Shown piece after piece: positions 1-8,366 of a DNA stretch of 64,000 nucleotides (its first letter is position 1; each line of letters opens with the position of its first letter). The position numbers were made by a program, and so were the translations under genes. Origin of the DNA: Eutrophocola sp964503965 (GTDB lineage: Bacteria; Pseudomonadota; Gammaproteobacteria; Pseudomonadales; Pseudohongiellaceae); NCBI GenBank assembly GCA_964503965.1, contig CAZDCK010000006.1, forward strand, positions 51,366-115,365, in the 5' to 3' direction. The notes beneath the pieces were generated by a model. The model made no database searches. It was given only the letters and a program-made list of their open reading frames with translations, and was not told the DNA's origin.

Positions 1-1
1 C

Positions 2-1039
2 CAGCGTATTACCAAGGAATTCCAGTATATACAGCCTTCACCACCTGCTTTCAGAATGTTCGATGCAGGCATGGGCGACGCCACGGTACTCTCGAACTGC
101 ATGCGTTACCTGCACCATAAGCATCCGACCGTCCCCCACTTTATCGTGGCCAAGGAAATCAGCATGGAAGATGTTCGCATCGGCCTGGACAAGATGATCG
201 ATCGCTTCAGCGAACATCCCGCTACCATCCTGGTGCTGACCAACCTGAACTATGCCGAAGCGCCAAAATTAATGCCACGTGATGTACTGACTGCCAATGC
301 CATGAACTGGCGTGAAGTCAAACTTTCAGGAACCAATGCCTACAACTACCGTGAGCAACTGGAAAGCCTGCACGATATGTTTGCAGAAGGCTGGGAAACC
401 CAGACCAGTAAAGTCTCTGGCAATCCCATTTTCAAACGCCCCTCCGTAGTAGTGATTTACCGGGAAGACCACCAGATTCTGCTGGACTCGGTTATTCCAA
501 GGCCAGGAATCCAGAACTGGGATTACGACTTCATACTGGCGTCACAACCCTGGCGTGCCAAGACACCCGCCAAATTCAAGGCTGAAAAAATCATTGCCCC
601 ACTCGCACGTTCACTCGCACCCGGCGGCAGGCTGCTTGCGATACAGTCCTGCGGCAAGGATCCCGCCAGCGAACTGGTAAAACAGTACTGGCCCGACCTT
701 AATCCATTTCCTGTCACACGTCATGACATCCTCAAGGAAACCAAAAAGGTCCTTGGACGGGATGCCCGCGACTACAATATCAAGGAAATGTCTGACGCAC
801 GGTCGATGTTCAAATATCGTATGCATGCCCTGCCCTCAGAAATTGGCGGCGCCAGTATTGGTACCTCCACACTCTTCGCCGCCTGGAATGCAGCAGTCTA
901 TGTGAACCAGATTGAGGATCAGCGTGTAGAGGAAGTTATTCATGAAGGGACGTATCTTGAAGCGACTTCAAAGATTCTCAACAAGCATGGGGGGCTCTGG
1001 TTTAACGATGAGACCTTCGTTATTAGCAAAACAAAATAG
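2..1039 (+). CDS. SAM-dependent methyltransferase, 5'-truncated by the window
   Basis: The frame is open from base 2, so the first Met at position 56 is probably internal and the true start lies outside the window. The visible part is about 345 residues. It has a class I methyltransferase motif I (FDAGMGDATVLS) directly after that Met, and a later stretch, LARSLAPGGRLLAIQS, that looks like the post-motif III region. This fits a cytosolic SAM-dependent methyltransferase. The substrate cannot be read from the sequence. A hairpin terminator follows about 90 bases after the stop, so the gene ends its transcription unit before metG. Confidence 0.7.
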   Translation, partial: QRITKEFQYIQPSPPAFRMFDAGMGDATVLSNCMRYLHHKHPTVPHFIVAKEISMEDVRIGLDKMIDRFSEHPATILVLTNLNYAEAPKLMPRDVLTANAMNWREVKLSGTNAYNYREQLESLHDMFAEGWETQTSKVSGNPIFKRPSVVVIYREDHQILLDSVIPRPGIQNWDYDFILASQPWRAKTPAKFKAEKIIAPLARSLAPGGRLLAIQSCGKDPASELVKQYWPDLNPFPVTRHDILKETKKVLGRDARDYNIKEMSDARSMFKYRMHALPSEIGGASIGTSTLFAAWNAAVYVNQIEDQRVEEVIHEGTYLEATSKILNKHGGLWFNDETFVISKTK

Positions 1040-1073
1040 GCACAGCACGACAAGGGGACAACAGCTGCAGTTA

Positions 1074-1093
1074 CTGCGCCCAGCATCTCCTTG
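1074..1093. repeat. Intergenic 20-mer, copy 1
   Basis: CTGCGCCCAGCATCTCCTTG lies 34 bases after the methyltransferase stop. The same 20-mer with one mismatch occurs just after nrdB at 39624-39643. Both copies are intergenic and both follow a GGGGA-containing stretch. The function is unknown. Confidence 0.4.
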
Positions 1094-1123
1094 TTAAATA
1101 CCTTTTCCAGACCAGGTAAAAGC

Positions 1124-1170
1124 AAAGCCGGGAAACACGAACAGTAAGTGAGTGGGCCCGGCTTTTCTTT
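1124..1170 (+). terminator. Rho-independent terminator
   Basis: A 9-bp perfect stem AAAGCCGGG / CCCGGCTTT with a 24-base loop is followed by a T-rich tract (TTTTCTTTT). It lies between the methyltransferase gene and metG and would separate their transcripts. Confidence 0.6.
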
Positions 1171-1283
1171 TAACACCATAGGAACAGGCGCCGTAACCGC
1201 AACCCCGGCAGTTGTGACGAAAATACTAACTCTGTATCATGCGCGCCTTAATTTAAGGTATTTAGCCCGATCAGGTACTACTC

Positions 1284-3335
1284 TTGAGCAACCGTAAGAT
1301 TCTTGTCACCAACGCCCTTCCGTTCGCCAATGGCCCCATACATCTTGGCCACTTGCTAGGCTATATTCAGGCCGACATCTGGGTGCGATTCCAGCGCATG
1401 CAGGGTAATGAGGTTGCCTACGTCTGCGCCGATGATACTCATGGGACAGCCATCATGCTCAGTGCTGAAAAGCAGGGCATCACGGAACAGGAGCTCATAG
1501 ACCGGGTCAATAAAGAGCACCAGCGGGACTTCGCCAGTTTTCATGTCAATTTCGACATGTACTACACCACTCACTCTGAGGAAAACCGTGAACTGGCCAG
1601 CCTGATTTATGGTCGTCTGAAAGACGCTGATAAAATTGCGCGCCGTGACATTGCGCAATTGTATGACCCCGAAAAGGAAATGTTCCTGGCAGACCGCTTC
1701 ATCAAGGGCGAGTGTCCCAAGTGCGGAGCAGCTGACCAGTACGGCGACAACTGTGAAGTGTGTTCCTCAACCTATGATGCACACGATCTCAAGAATCCCT
1801 ACTCCACTATTTCCGGTGCCACACCTGTCACCAAAGAAAGTACCCATTTCTTTTTCAAGCTGCCGGATTTCACGGACATGCTCAAGGAATGGACCCGCAG
1901 TGGTGTCCTGGCTCCACAGGTAGCCAATAAACTATCCGAGTGGCTTGATGCCGGTTTACAGGAATGGGATATCAGTCGCGATGCGCCCTACTTTGGTTTC
2001 GAGATTCCCGGCGAACCCGGTAAATTTTTCTATGTCTGGCTGGACGCCCCTATCGGCTATATGGCCTGCTTTCGAAAACTGTGTGAGACGCGTGACGACC
2101 TGGATTTCGATGATTACTGGCGCGAGGGTTCCAGCAAGGAACTCTATCATTTCATTGGCAAGGACATTATCAACTTTCATGCCCTGTTCTGGCCCTCCAT
2201 GCTGGAGACCGCCGGCTTCAGGAAGCCGGACCTGATCAGCGTTAATGGTTTTCTCACGGTCAATGGCCAGAAAATGTCCAAGTCACGTGGCACCTTCATC
2301 ATGGCTGAGACCTATCTCAACCACCTTAATCCCGAATACCTGCGCTACTACTTTGCCGCCAAGCTGGGTAACACACCGGAAGACCTCGATCTGAACCTGG
2401 ACGATTTTGTTCAACGGGTCAATTCCGATGTCGTGGGCAAAGTGGTGAATCTGGCAAGTCGAAGTGCCGGATTTATCAGCAAAAATTTTAGTGGCCAGCT
2501 CGGTGACTCACTGGAGGTACCTGCACTTCTGGAAGAATTCCAGGCTGCCGGTGATGAAGTAGCCGCACTGTACGAAAATCGCGAATTCTCCAAGGCGGTC
2601 AGGCAGATTATGGCCCTGGCGGACAAAGCCAACCAGTACATAGCTGAAAGACAGCCCTGGGTTATTGCCAAGGAAAATCGACAGAGTCCGGATGTACAGG
2701 CTATCTGCACAACCGGCATCAACCTTTTCAGGATTCTGGTGATCTACCTGAAACCGATCCTGCCAGAGATTGCTGAAAAAGTGGAAAGCTTCCTTAAAGT
2801 AGATCCCCTGCAATGGCAGGACTCAACATCCCTGCTAACCAATCATGCCATTGATAAGTTCAAGCCGCTGATGACTCGCGTTGAAACCGACAAGGTTGAT
2901 CAGATGATCGATGCCAGCAAGGAAAGCCTGTCTACCGGGGAATCACCAGCCGCACCCGTTGATGACAGCCCGCTGGGCAAGGATCCAATCAGTGAGGAAA
3001 TTGAGTTCCCGGATTTTGCCAAAGTGGATCTTCGTGTTGTAAAAATTCTCAATGCCGTACATGTGGAAGGGGCTGACAAACTGCTGAAACTGACCCTGTC
3101 ACTGGGCCAGGACAGCGACGGTGAGGAAATCACCCGAACGGTGTTCTCGGGAATCAAGGCGGCCTATGAACCCGAAAAGCTTGTCGGCATGCACACGGTG
3201 ATGGTCGCTAACCTGAAGCCGCGCAAAATGAAATTTGGCTTGTCTGAAGGTATGATTCTGGCGAGCGGTGCTGGCAATGAAGTGTACCTGCTGGAACCCC
3301 ATGCAGGCGCTGTACCGGGAATGCGCATTACCTGA
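1284..3335 (+). CDS. metG: Methionyl-tRNA synthetase
   Basis: This cytosolic enzyme charges tRNA-Met with methionine. The 683-residue protein has the class I signature near the N-terminus (PFANGPIHLGH, the HIGH motif), a zinc knuckle with two Cys-x2-Cys pairs (CPKC and CEVC) and the KMSKS loop (GQKMSKSRGTF). About 110 C-terminal residues (from about 570) form a Trbp111/EMAPII-type tRNA-binding dimerisation domain (FAKVDLRVVKIL). The length matches the long bacterial type. The start is TTG: no ATG or GTG lies in frame upstream before a stop, and family alignment begins here. The 3' end overlaps the convergent phosphopantetheinyl transferase gene by 8 bases. Confidence 0.97.
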   Translation: MSNRKILVTNALPFANGPIHLGHLLGYIQADIWVRFQRMQGNEVAYVCADDTHGTAIMLSAEKQGITEQELIDRVNKEHQRDFASFHVNFDMYYTTHSEENRELASLIYGRLKDADKIARRDIAQLYDPEKEMFLADRFIKGECPKCGAADQYGDNCEVCSSTYDAHDLKNPYSTISGATPVTKESTHFFFKLPDFTDMLKEWTRSGVLAPQVANKLSEWLDAGLQEWDISRDAPYFGFEIPGEPGKFFYVWLDAPIGYMACFRKLCETRDDLDFDDYWREGSSKELYHFIGKDIINFHALFWPSMLETAGFRKPDLISVNGFLTVNGQKMSKSRGTFIMAETYLNHLNPEYLRYYFAAKLGNTPEDLDLNLDDFVQRVNSDVVGKVVNLASRSAGFISKNFSGQLGDSLEVPALLEEFQAAGDEVAALYENREFSKAVRQIMALADKANQYIAERQPWVIAKENRQSPDVQAICTTGINLFRILVIYLKPILPEIAEKVESFLKVDPLQWQDSTSLLTNHAIDKFKPLMTRVETDKVDQMIDASKESLSTGESPAAPVDDSPLGKDPISEEIEFPDFAKVDLRVVKILNAVHVEGADKLLKLTLSLGQDSDGEEITRTVFSGIKAAYEPEKLVGMHTVMVANLKPRKMKFGLSEGMILASGAGNEVYLLEPHAGAVPGMRIT

Positions 3336-4095
3336 GCACCGGGCGTCGCTGTACCAGGGACAATTCCCTGAAGCCTTCAAGCGGCAACCCTTCCCGTACC
3401 ATCACCCGGTCTTTCCTGACCTTGTGATCCCTGGCACAGAGGGAAAGGCGAAAATCCCCTGCCACATCGAACTGCCAGAAAGACCAGTGTTCCGGGATTT
3501 CCCCGAGTTTCTCATCAAAATCGACCTTAATGCTGTCGGGCTGCAGTTTGATGCTGAAGGTCGCCAACGGCGTTTTCAATCCCGTGCCATATCCCTTCAG
3601 CCACCCTTCCTTGAGGGTCCAGTAGTCAAAAAAATGCTGGCGTAAGTCTTCTCCGGCAAGACCATCAAAGGACGCCGCTTCATCGGGTGTAAACCAGCGA
3701 CGGGCCAGTTTAAGAAACGGGACATCACGCCGTATGTATTCCACATCAACACCGACTTCAGCTTCTGCTGCGACTGCGAGTACGACAAGTCCGTGGGAAT
3801 TGGTCAGGTTGAATTGCGGAGCGCCATCGGTGTCCAGGTAGGGTTTTCCATGTGCATTTCGCTGGAAACGCAGGGATTCAGGAGGAGCATTTCCAAGATA
3901 CTTGGCCAAGACAGAGCGAGCCAGCACCTGGGTAAGCACAAACTGCCTTTTCATTTCGTCCTTCGCCAGGCGTTCGTATCGGGCCAGTTCCCGTTCACTG
4001 AGCAGTTCAAGATAGGATTGCCAGAGCTGTGGACTACTGACATCCGGCTCCCTGGCCAGCCACAGATGGATGTCCTGTTTGTCTAATTCCAGCAT
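3328..4095 (-). CDS. 4'-phosphopantetheinyl transferase, Sfp/Gsp type
   Basis: The enzyme transfers the phosphopantetheine arm of CoA to a serine of acyl or peptidyl carrier proteins. The 255-residue length is typical of the Sfp class, as opposed to the short AcpS class. The two diagnostic motifs are present: VGVDVEYI (metal-binding Asp and Glu) and FFDYWTLKEGWLKGYG (W-x2-K-E-x3-K). No PKS or NRPS gene is in the window, so the carrier-protein partner is unknown and may be fatty acid ACP. The gene is convergent with metG and divergent from gloA. Confidence 0.9.
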   Translation of the reverse strand: MLELDKQDIHLWLAREPDVSSPQLWQSYLELLSERELARYERLAKDEMKRQFVLTQVLARSVLAKYLGNAPPESLRFQRNAHGKPYLDTDGAPQFNLTNSHGLVVLAVAAEAEVGVDVEYIRRDVPFLKLARRWFTPDEAASFDGLAGEDLRQHFFDYWTLKEGWLKGYGTGLKTPLATFSIKLQPDSIKVDFDEKLGEIPEHWSFWQFDVAGDFRLSLCARDHKVRKDRVMVREGLPLEGFRELSLVQRRPVLR

Positions 4096-4169
4096 GGCGG
4101 GAGTCTCTCATTATTGGCATAATTCCGCTACTCATACTTGCAAACCCCAACCAAGAACAGGAAACAATC

Positions 4170-4553
4170 ATGCGCTTATTACATACCATGCTCCGTGTCG
4201 GCAACCTGGACGAATCCATTGACTTCTACACCAATATCTTTGGCATGCAGTTACTGCGCAAAAAGGATTTTCCGGAAGGGAAATTTACCCTGGCATTCCT
4301 TGGCTACGGTCCGGAAGAGGACAATACCGTGCTTGAACTGACCCATAACTGGGATACGGACAGCTATGACCTTGGCAATGCTTACGGGCACATCGCCATA
4401 GGCGTGGAAGATGCCTACAAGGCCTGCGATGAAATTGCCGCAAAGGGGGGCGATGTAGTCAGGCCCGCAGGTCCCATGAAAGGTTCAACCACGGTGATTG
4501 CCTTTGTTAAAGACCCCGATGGGTACATGGTCGAACTGATTGAGGGCAAGTAA
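4170..4553 (+). CDS. gloA: Lactoylglutathione lyase (glyoxalase I)
   Basis: Glyoxalase I converts the methylglyoxal-glutathione hemithioacetal to S-lactoylglutathione in the cytosol. The 127-residue single-domain protein carries all four metal ligands at the E. coli positions: His5, Glu56, His74 and Glu122. This is the short Ni/Co-type bacterial form. The start is ATG behind AGGAAAC. It lies 25 bases upstream of rnfA on the same strand and may be cotranscribed, although the functions are unrelated. Confidence 0.95.
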   Translation: MRLLHTMLRVGNLDESIDFYTNIFGMQLLRKKDFPEGKFTLAFLGYGPEEDNTVLELTHNWDTDSYDLGNAYGHIAIGVEDAYKACDEIAAKGGDVVRPAGPMKGSTTVIAFVKDPDGYMVELIEGK

Positions 4554-4578
4554 GCCCGCCAGCGCGCCGGCCTGACCC

Positions 4579-5154
4579 ATGACAGACATCCTGCTCATTC
4601 TTGTCGGCGCTATCCTGGTCAACAATTTCGTATTGACCCAGTTCCTGGGCTTGTGCCCGTTCATGGGGGTGTCGGGCAAGGTGGAAACGGCAATCGGCAT
4701 GTCTGCCGCTACCGTTTTTGTCCTCACCCTGGCCTCTGCGTGCAGCTACCTGGTATTTTATTTCCTGCTGGTACCACTGGAGCTGGAGTATCTACGCACC
4801 ATCAGTTTCATCGTTGTCATTGCGGCGGTAGTGAGCATGACAGAAATCATCATGCGCAAGACCAGCCCCCTGCTCTATCGTATTCTCGGTATCTTTCTGC
4901 CCCTGATCACCTCCAACTGCGCTGTACTTGGCGTTGCCCTGCTTAACATCAACCAGGCCCACAGTTTTGCCGAATCAGTATTTTTTGGTTTCGGGGCTGC
5001 AGCGGGCTTCTCCCTGGTACTGATCCTGTTTTCCGCCATGCGTGAGAAAATGGACCAGTGTGATATTCCCGCCCCCTTCAAGGGGCCTGCAATTGCCATG
5101 ATCACGGCGGGACTGATGTCCCTGGCCTTCATGGGATTTACAGGCATGGTGTAA
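4579..5154 (+). CDS. rnfA: Electron transport complex subunit RnfA (RsxA)
   Basis: An integral inner-membrane subunit of the Rnf/Rsx complex, which couples ferredoxin/NAD(H) redox chemistry to ion movement or keeps SoxR reduced. The 191 residues form six hydrophobic segments. It shows the conserved start MTDILLILVGAILVNNFVLT, the QFLGLCPFMGVS motif of TM1-2 and a conserved SNCAVLGVALLN segment. RnfA and RnfE are homologous, and both are present here. The rnfB-like fusion follows after 5 bases. Confidence 0.95.
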   Translation: MTDILLILVGAILVNNFVLTQFLGLCPFMGVSGKVETAIGMSAATVFVLTLASACSYLVFYFLLVPLELEYLRTISFIVVIAAVVSMTEIIMRKTSPLLYRILGIFLPLITSNCAVLGVALLNINQAHSFAESVFFGFGAAAGFSLVLILFSAMREKMDQCDIPAPFKGPAIAMITAGLMSLAFMGFTGMV

Positions 5155-5159
5155 CAACC

Positions 5160-6125
5160 GTGGCTTTTTCACTGCCTGTCATTCTTAACCCGCTGCTTGC
5201 CCTGCTCGGACTGGGCGCCGCCATAGGTGCCCTGCTGGGGTTTGTCTCAAGTCGTTTCAGGATAGAAGAAGATCCTGTCGTTGAGCAGATCAACGACCTG
5301 CTGCCGCAAACCCAGTGTGGACAATGCAGCTATCCCGGATGCCGGCCCTACGCTGAAGCCATTGCCGCAGGTGATGCCATCAACAAATGCCCACCGGGCG
5401 GTGAAAAAACCATCGAGCGACTGGCAAATCTGCTCAATGTAAAAGTCCTGCCGCTGGATGAAACCCATGGGAGGGAAGAACCAAGAAAGGTAGCCTTCAT
5501 TCGGGAATCCGAGTGCATTGGTTGTGCAAAATGCATCCCCGCCTGTCCCGTGGATGCCATCCTGGGAGCCAACAAGTATATGCATACGGTCATCAGTCGA
5601 GAATGTACGGGCTGTGATCTTTGCATAGAGCCCTGTCCGGTGGACTGTATTGACCTCATACCCGTGGAGGATTCCAGACAGGTAATATCCCCCATGAGTG
5701 AAGCGGAATACCAGGCCTGTATCAATTGCATGCTCTGTGTGCCCGAGTGCCCGGTCGACATCCTTCCCCATTCTCTCTATCGGGCATGTAGGGCTGGCGA
5801 CCTGGAAACAGCACAGCAGCTGGATTTGGTGACCTGTATTGAATGCGGAAAATGCGATGATGCCTGCCCAAGCCACATTCCACTTACTGAGACTTACCAG
5901 CAGGCCATGGCCGATCTTTCGGTGCAATGGGCAGAAAAAGCCCGCGCTGACCTGGCCAAACGCCGTTTTGAGCTGCATGAAAAACGTTTGGCAAGACTGA
6001 TTGCAGAAGAGGAGCAAAGGCGTCTCAAGCGGGCCGAACTGGCCAGTGAAAAACGCCAGGGGGCACCCACCAACAACATTCAGGCCGCCCTGGAAAGGGC
6101 CAGGGCGAGGCGAAAACCGAAATAG
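5160..6125 (+). CDS. rnfB: RnfB-RnfC' fusion: RnfB joined in frame to the RnfC C-terminal ferredoxin and tail
   Basis: Residues 1-170 are a normal RnfB. There is an N-terminal membrane anchor (about 5-30), a Cys53/56/61/77 cluster site (CGQCSYPGCRPYA) and a two-cluster ferredoxin (Cys119/122/125/129 and 149/152/155/159). RnfB normally ends soon after this point. Here, after a short linker, residues 184-321 match the end of RnfC. They contain a second two-cluster ferredoxin (Cys187/190/193/197 and 226/229/232/236, with TCIECGKCDDACPSHIPL) and a charged helical tail ending NNIQAALERARARRKPK. The RnfC barrel, NADH/FMN domain and SLBB domain are missing, and no separate rnfC is in the window. The product would carry five [4Fe-4S] clusters. 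The start is GTG. The domain reading is from motif recognition, not a search. Confidence 0.88.
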   Translation: MAFSLPVILNPLLALLGLGAAIGALLGFVSSRFRIEEDPVVEQINDLLPQTQCGQCSYPGCRPYAEAIAAGDAINKCPPGGEKTIERLANLLNVKVLPLDETHGREEPRKVAFIRESECIGCAKCIPACPVDAILGANKYMHTVISRECTGCDLCIEPCPVDCIDLIPVEDSRQVISPMSEAEYQACINCMLCVPECPVDILPHSLYRACRAGDLETAQQLDLVTCIECGKCDDACPSHIPLTETYQQAMADLSVQWAEKARADLAKRRFELHEKRLARLIAEEEQRRLKRAELASEKRQGAPTNNIQAALERARARRKPK

Positions 6126-6164
6126 GGTTAAGCGCGGGTATGGGGCTGCGCCCTGTCAGATATT

Positions 6165-7076
6165 TCAGCAGTTGCGCAGCATGGCCAGATGCCTGACACC
6201 GGCCTCTATATCAGATAGCGGCGTGTCAGTAGTGTCAATCTCCACAAAGCCGTGACGAATGCTGTGGTAATCCATAATTTCCAGCACTTCTTTGAAATTT
6301 ACGACACCCTGCCCCGGTGGCAACAGATGGGATGCTGCCCCCATGAAGTCCGTCATGTCAGCGGGACGCCTGCCATCAAAGTCTTTAAGATGGCATGACA
6401 CCACCCTGGGTCCAAGGGTGTTCAGATAGGCCAGGTAATCCACTCCGGCCAGGGCCAGCCAGCCGATATCAAGTTCACAACGGACAAGCTGCGGATCGGT
6501 ATTCCACATGAGATAGTCATAGGGTGTTTCATCATCGACGGGCATGAACTCCATGTGATGATTGTGGTAAGCGAAAAAAAGGCCCTGTCGTCGAAATTCA
6601 CGGCCCAGATGATTAAGCTGATCAGCCAGCCGTATCATTTCTTCGCGGGTCTGCATAGCATTCACCCGAATACCGTATTGGCCGAATGACAGGAGTCCCG
6701 GTGCTACTGCCATGATCACGGTTTCGATACCAAGCACGTCTGCAGCCCGTGCAATTGCGTCGGAATCCACGTTTTCCCCGTCAATATGGGAAAGGCTCAT
6801 GATGAGACCATGGGCGTCAAGCAGGTTCCGGAATTCCTGCAAGGACAAGCCGAACATTTCCTCTGACCCGGTCAGACCATATAACTCCACTTCCCTGACA
6901 CCGGTATCTGCCAGAAGCCCAAGCGCTCGGTCTGTGTTTCCCCCCAGGGCCTCACGTACCGTGAATAACTGGGCTCCGGCCGGGCGCCTGACATAACAGT
7001 CCATCGCAGCTTGTAGTGGTGAATTCAGGGTAAGCAGGCCCAGGGCCCCGAAAGTAAGTAATGATCTTCTTTTCAT
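6165..7076 (-). CDS. Exported sugar phosphate isomerase/epimerase-like TIM-barrel protein
   Basis: A protein of about 303 residues of the xylose-isomerase-like TIM-barrel family (AP endonuclease 2 superfamily). Metal-binding-type acidic and His residues are visible in FAYHNHHMEFMP, VRCELDIGWL and HGFVEIDTT. I chose the start at MKRRSLLTFGALG because it gives a Tat-like signal (KRRSLLT plus a hydrophobic stretch to PLQAA). A longer reading to 7154 adds 26 unlikely residues. The substrate is unknown. The gene is antisense to the rnf operon and lies between the rnfB fusion and rnfD. Confidence 0.75.
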   Translation of the reverse strand: MKRRSLLTFGALGLLTLNSPLQAAMDCYVRRPAGAQLFTVREALGGNTDRALGLLADTGVREVELYGLTGSEEMFGLSLQEFRNLLDAHGLIMSLSHIDGENVDSDAIARAADVLGIETVIMAVAPGLLSFGQYGIRVNAMQTREEMIRLADQLNHLGREFRRQGLFFAYHNHHMEFMPVDDETPYDYLMWNTDPQLVRCELDIGWLALAGVDYLAYLNTLGPRVVSCHLKDFDGRRPADMTDFMGAASHLLPPGQGVVNFKEVLEIMDYHSIRHGFVEIDTTDTPLSDIEAGVRHLAMLRNC

Positions 7077-7099
7077 TATTTGCCCATTATTGGCGGGAT

Positions 7100-8290
7100 T
7101 CAGAACAAAGAATAGTAATTTAAAAGGCAATAGCCAAGACCCGAGGTAAAACAAATCAGCAGGATGACAAAGAGTAATTTTTCAGCGAACAGGGTTTCCT
7201 GCACATTGCCCAGTTCTTTATCGAGAGGCAGTAAAGACAGATACACAAAGCCCATCACAAAACCTCCCAGGTGATTAATGTAGTCGACATTTTCAAGGAC
7301 AAAAAGCTCCAGCAGGACTTCAAGTACCAGGACAAGGTATAAACGACTATTGGGAATGGTATTTATACTTCCGGGCAGGATATGTTCATACCTGATCTTG
7401 AGATAGGTATAAGCCCCCCACAAACCATAAAGCCCCCCCGATGCCCCTACACTGCCGTAAATATCGGCAAAAAGATTGCTTGATAAGGCGCCGGCAAAAT
7501 TGCAGACCAGAAATATATTCAGATAGCGAATGCTGGAAAACAGTTTTTCCAGAAGGACACTAAAAAGACCAAGTACAAAAAGATTGATAAGCAGGTGGTA
7601 TACAGTCAGGTGAATAAAGGCCGATGAGAACAGTCGGTAATACTCACTGTTAAGAAAAACATGCTGTGTGTTCCCTCCAGATAAGATAAATCTTTCATCG
7701 CCACTGCTGATAGCAAAAATGACAAGACAGAGTAAAAAAATACAAAGGGAACTGTATGTATGACTTCGCTCTACATTTTCAGACAAACGAGTTATCGTCT
7801 CTCCGCGCTTTTTATCAATTGAACTATTGATAAAAGACTGGATCGAAGAAGCAAAACTAAAGAAACTCTCTTCTTCGACAAACCTTTCTTTCTCTATCAC
7901 ATATCTCTCGCTACCGCTTATACCTAAAACTAAGGCAATTATGTTTTGTCCTAATTTTACACGCTCAACGGAATAAACATTTCTTATTGGAATCTTTTTA
8001 ACTCCCAGAAAAAAAGTCGGGATATATAAATAACCTTGTTTGACTTCAATTTTTAGATTGTCTTGATTACAAAAAATAAGACGCCTTACAAAAACAATTA
8101 GAAATAGTAGATATATCGGAATAACAATATCTAGTATATAAAATCCAAGTATTGAGATTTGAAAAAACTCGTACTTAAATTTAATTGAAAGTAACAATAA
8201 GAGGGATAAAGAGACCAAAAGCACAGAAACTGAACGTCGTGCTTTTTCAATCATAAATTTATAGGTACAAGAGAATTCAGCTAAGTCCAT
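7100..8290 (-). CDS. Rhomboid family intramembrane serine protease with N-terminal extension
   Basis: The C-terminal half is a rhomboid: HLTVYHLLINLFVLG (the H-x3-N-type loop and TM2), the catalytic serine motif GSVGASGGLYGLWGAY and the catalytic histidine in YINHLGGFVMGF. The first 190 residues hold two membrane segments and a compact beta-rich stretch (about 90-165) that resembles a bacterial PH-like domain. That last point is inference. The start may be the first Met or M13 (MIEKARRS). The gene is far more AT-rich than its neighbours, which suggests horizontal acquisition. It lies 76 bases downstream of the double-glycine-leader peptide gene on the same strand, so the peptide could be its substrate. 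Confidence 0.88.
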   Translation of the reverse strand: MDLAEFSCTYKFMIEKARRSVSVLLVSLSLLLLLSIKFKYEFFQISILGFYILDIVIPIYLLFLIVFVRRLIFCNQDNLKIEVKQGYLYIPTFFLGVKKIPIRNVYSVERVKLGQNIIALVLGISGSERYVIEKERFVEEESFFSFASSIQSFINSSIDKKRGETITRLSENVERSHTYSSLCIFLLCLVIFAISSGDERFILSGGNTQHVFLNSEYYRLFSSAFIHLTVYHLLINLFVLGLFSVLLEKLFSSIRYLNIFLVCNFAGALSSNLFADIYGSVGASGGLYGLWGAYTYLKIRYEHILPGSINTIPNSRLYLVLVLEVLLELFVLENVDYINHLGGFVMGFVYLSLLPLDKELGNVQETLFAEKLLFVILLICFTSGLGYCLLNYYSLF

Positions 8291-8366
8291 TCAGATGAAA
8301 TCATTAAGTTGTAAATAGAAGGATTCTGACAGCATTACAGAATCCTTCATCGTCAAATTACTAAGA

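Noticed and set aside
940..1179. 79-residue minus-strand frame containing the 20-mer repeat
   Set aside because: It overlaps the methyltransferase gene and its terminator, and the second copy of the repeat encodes a different continuation. Not a gene.
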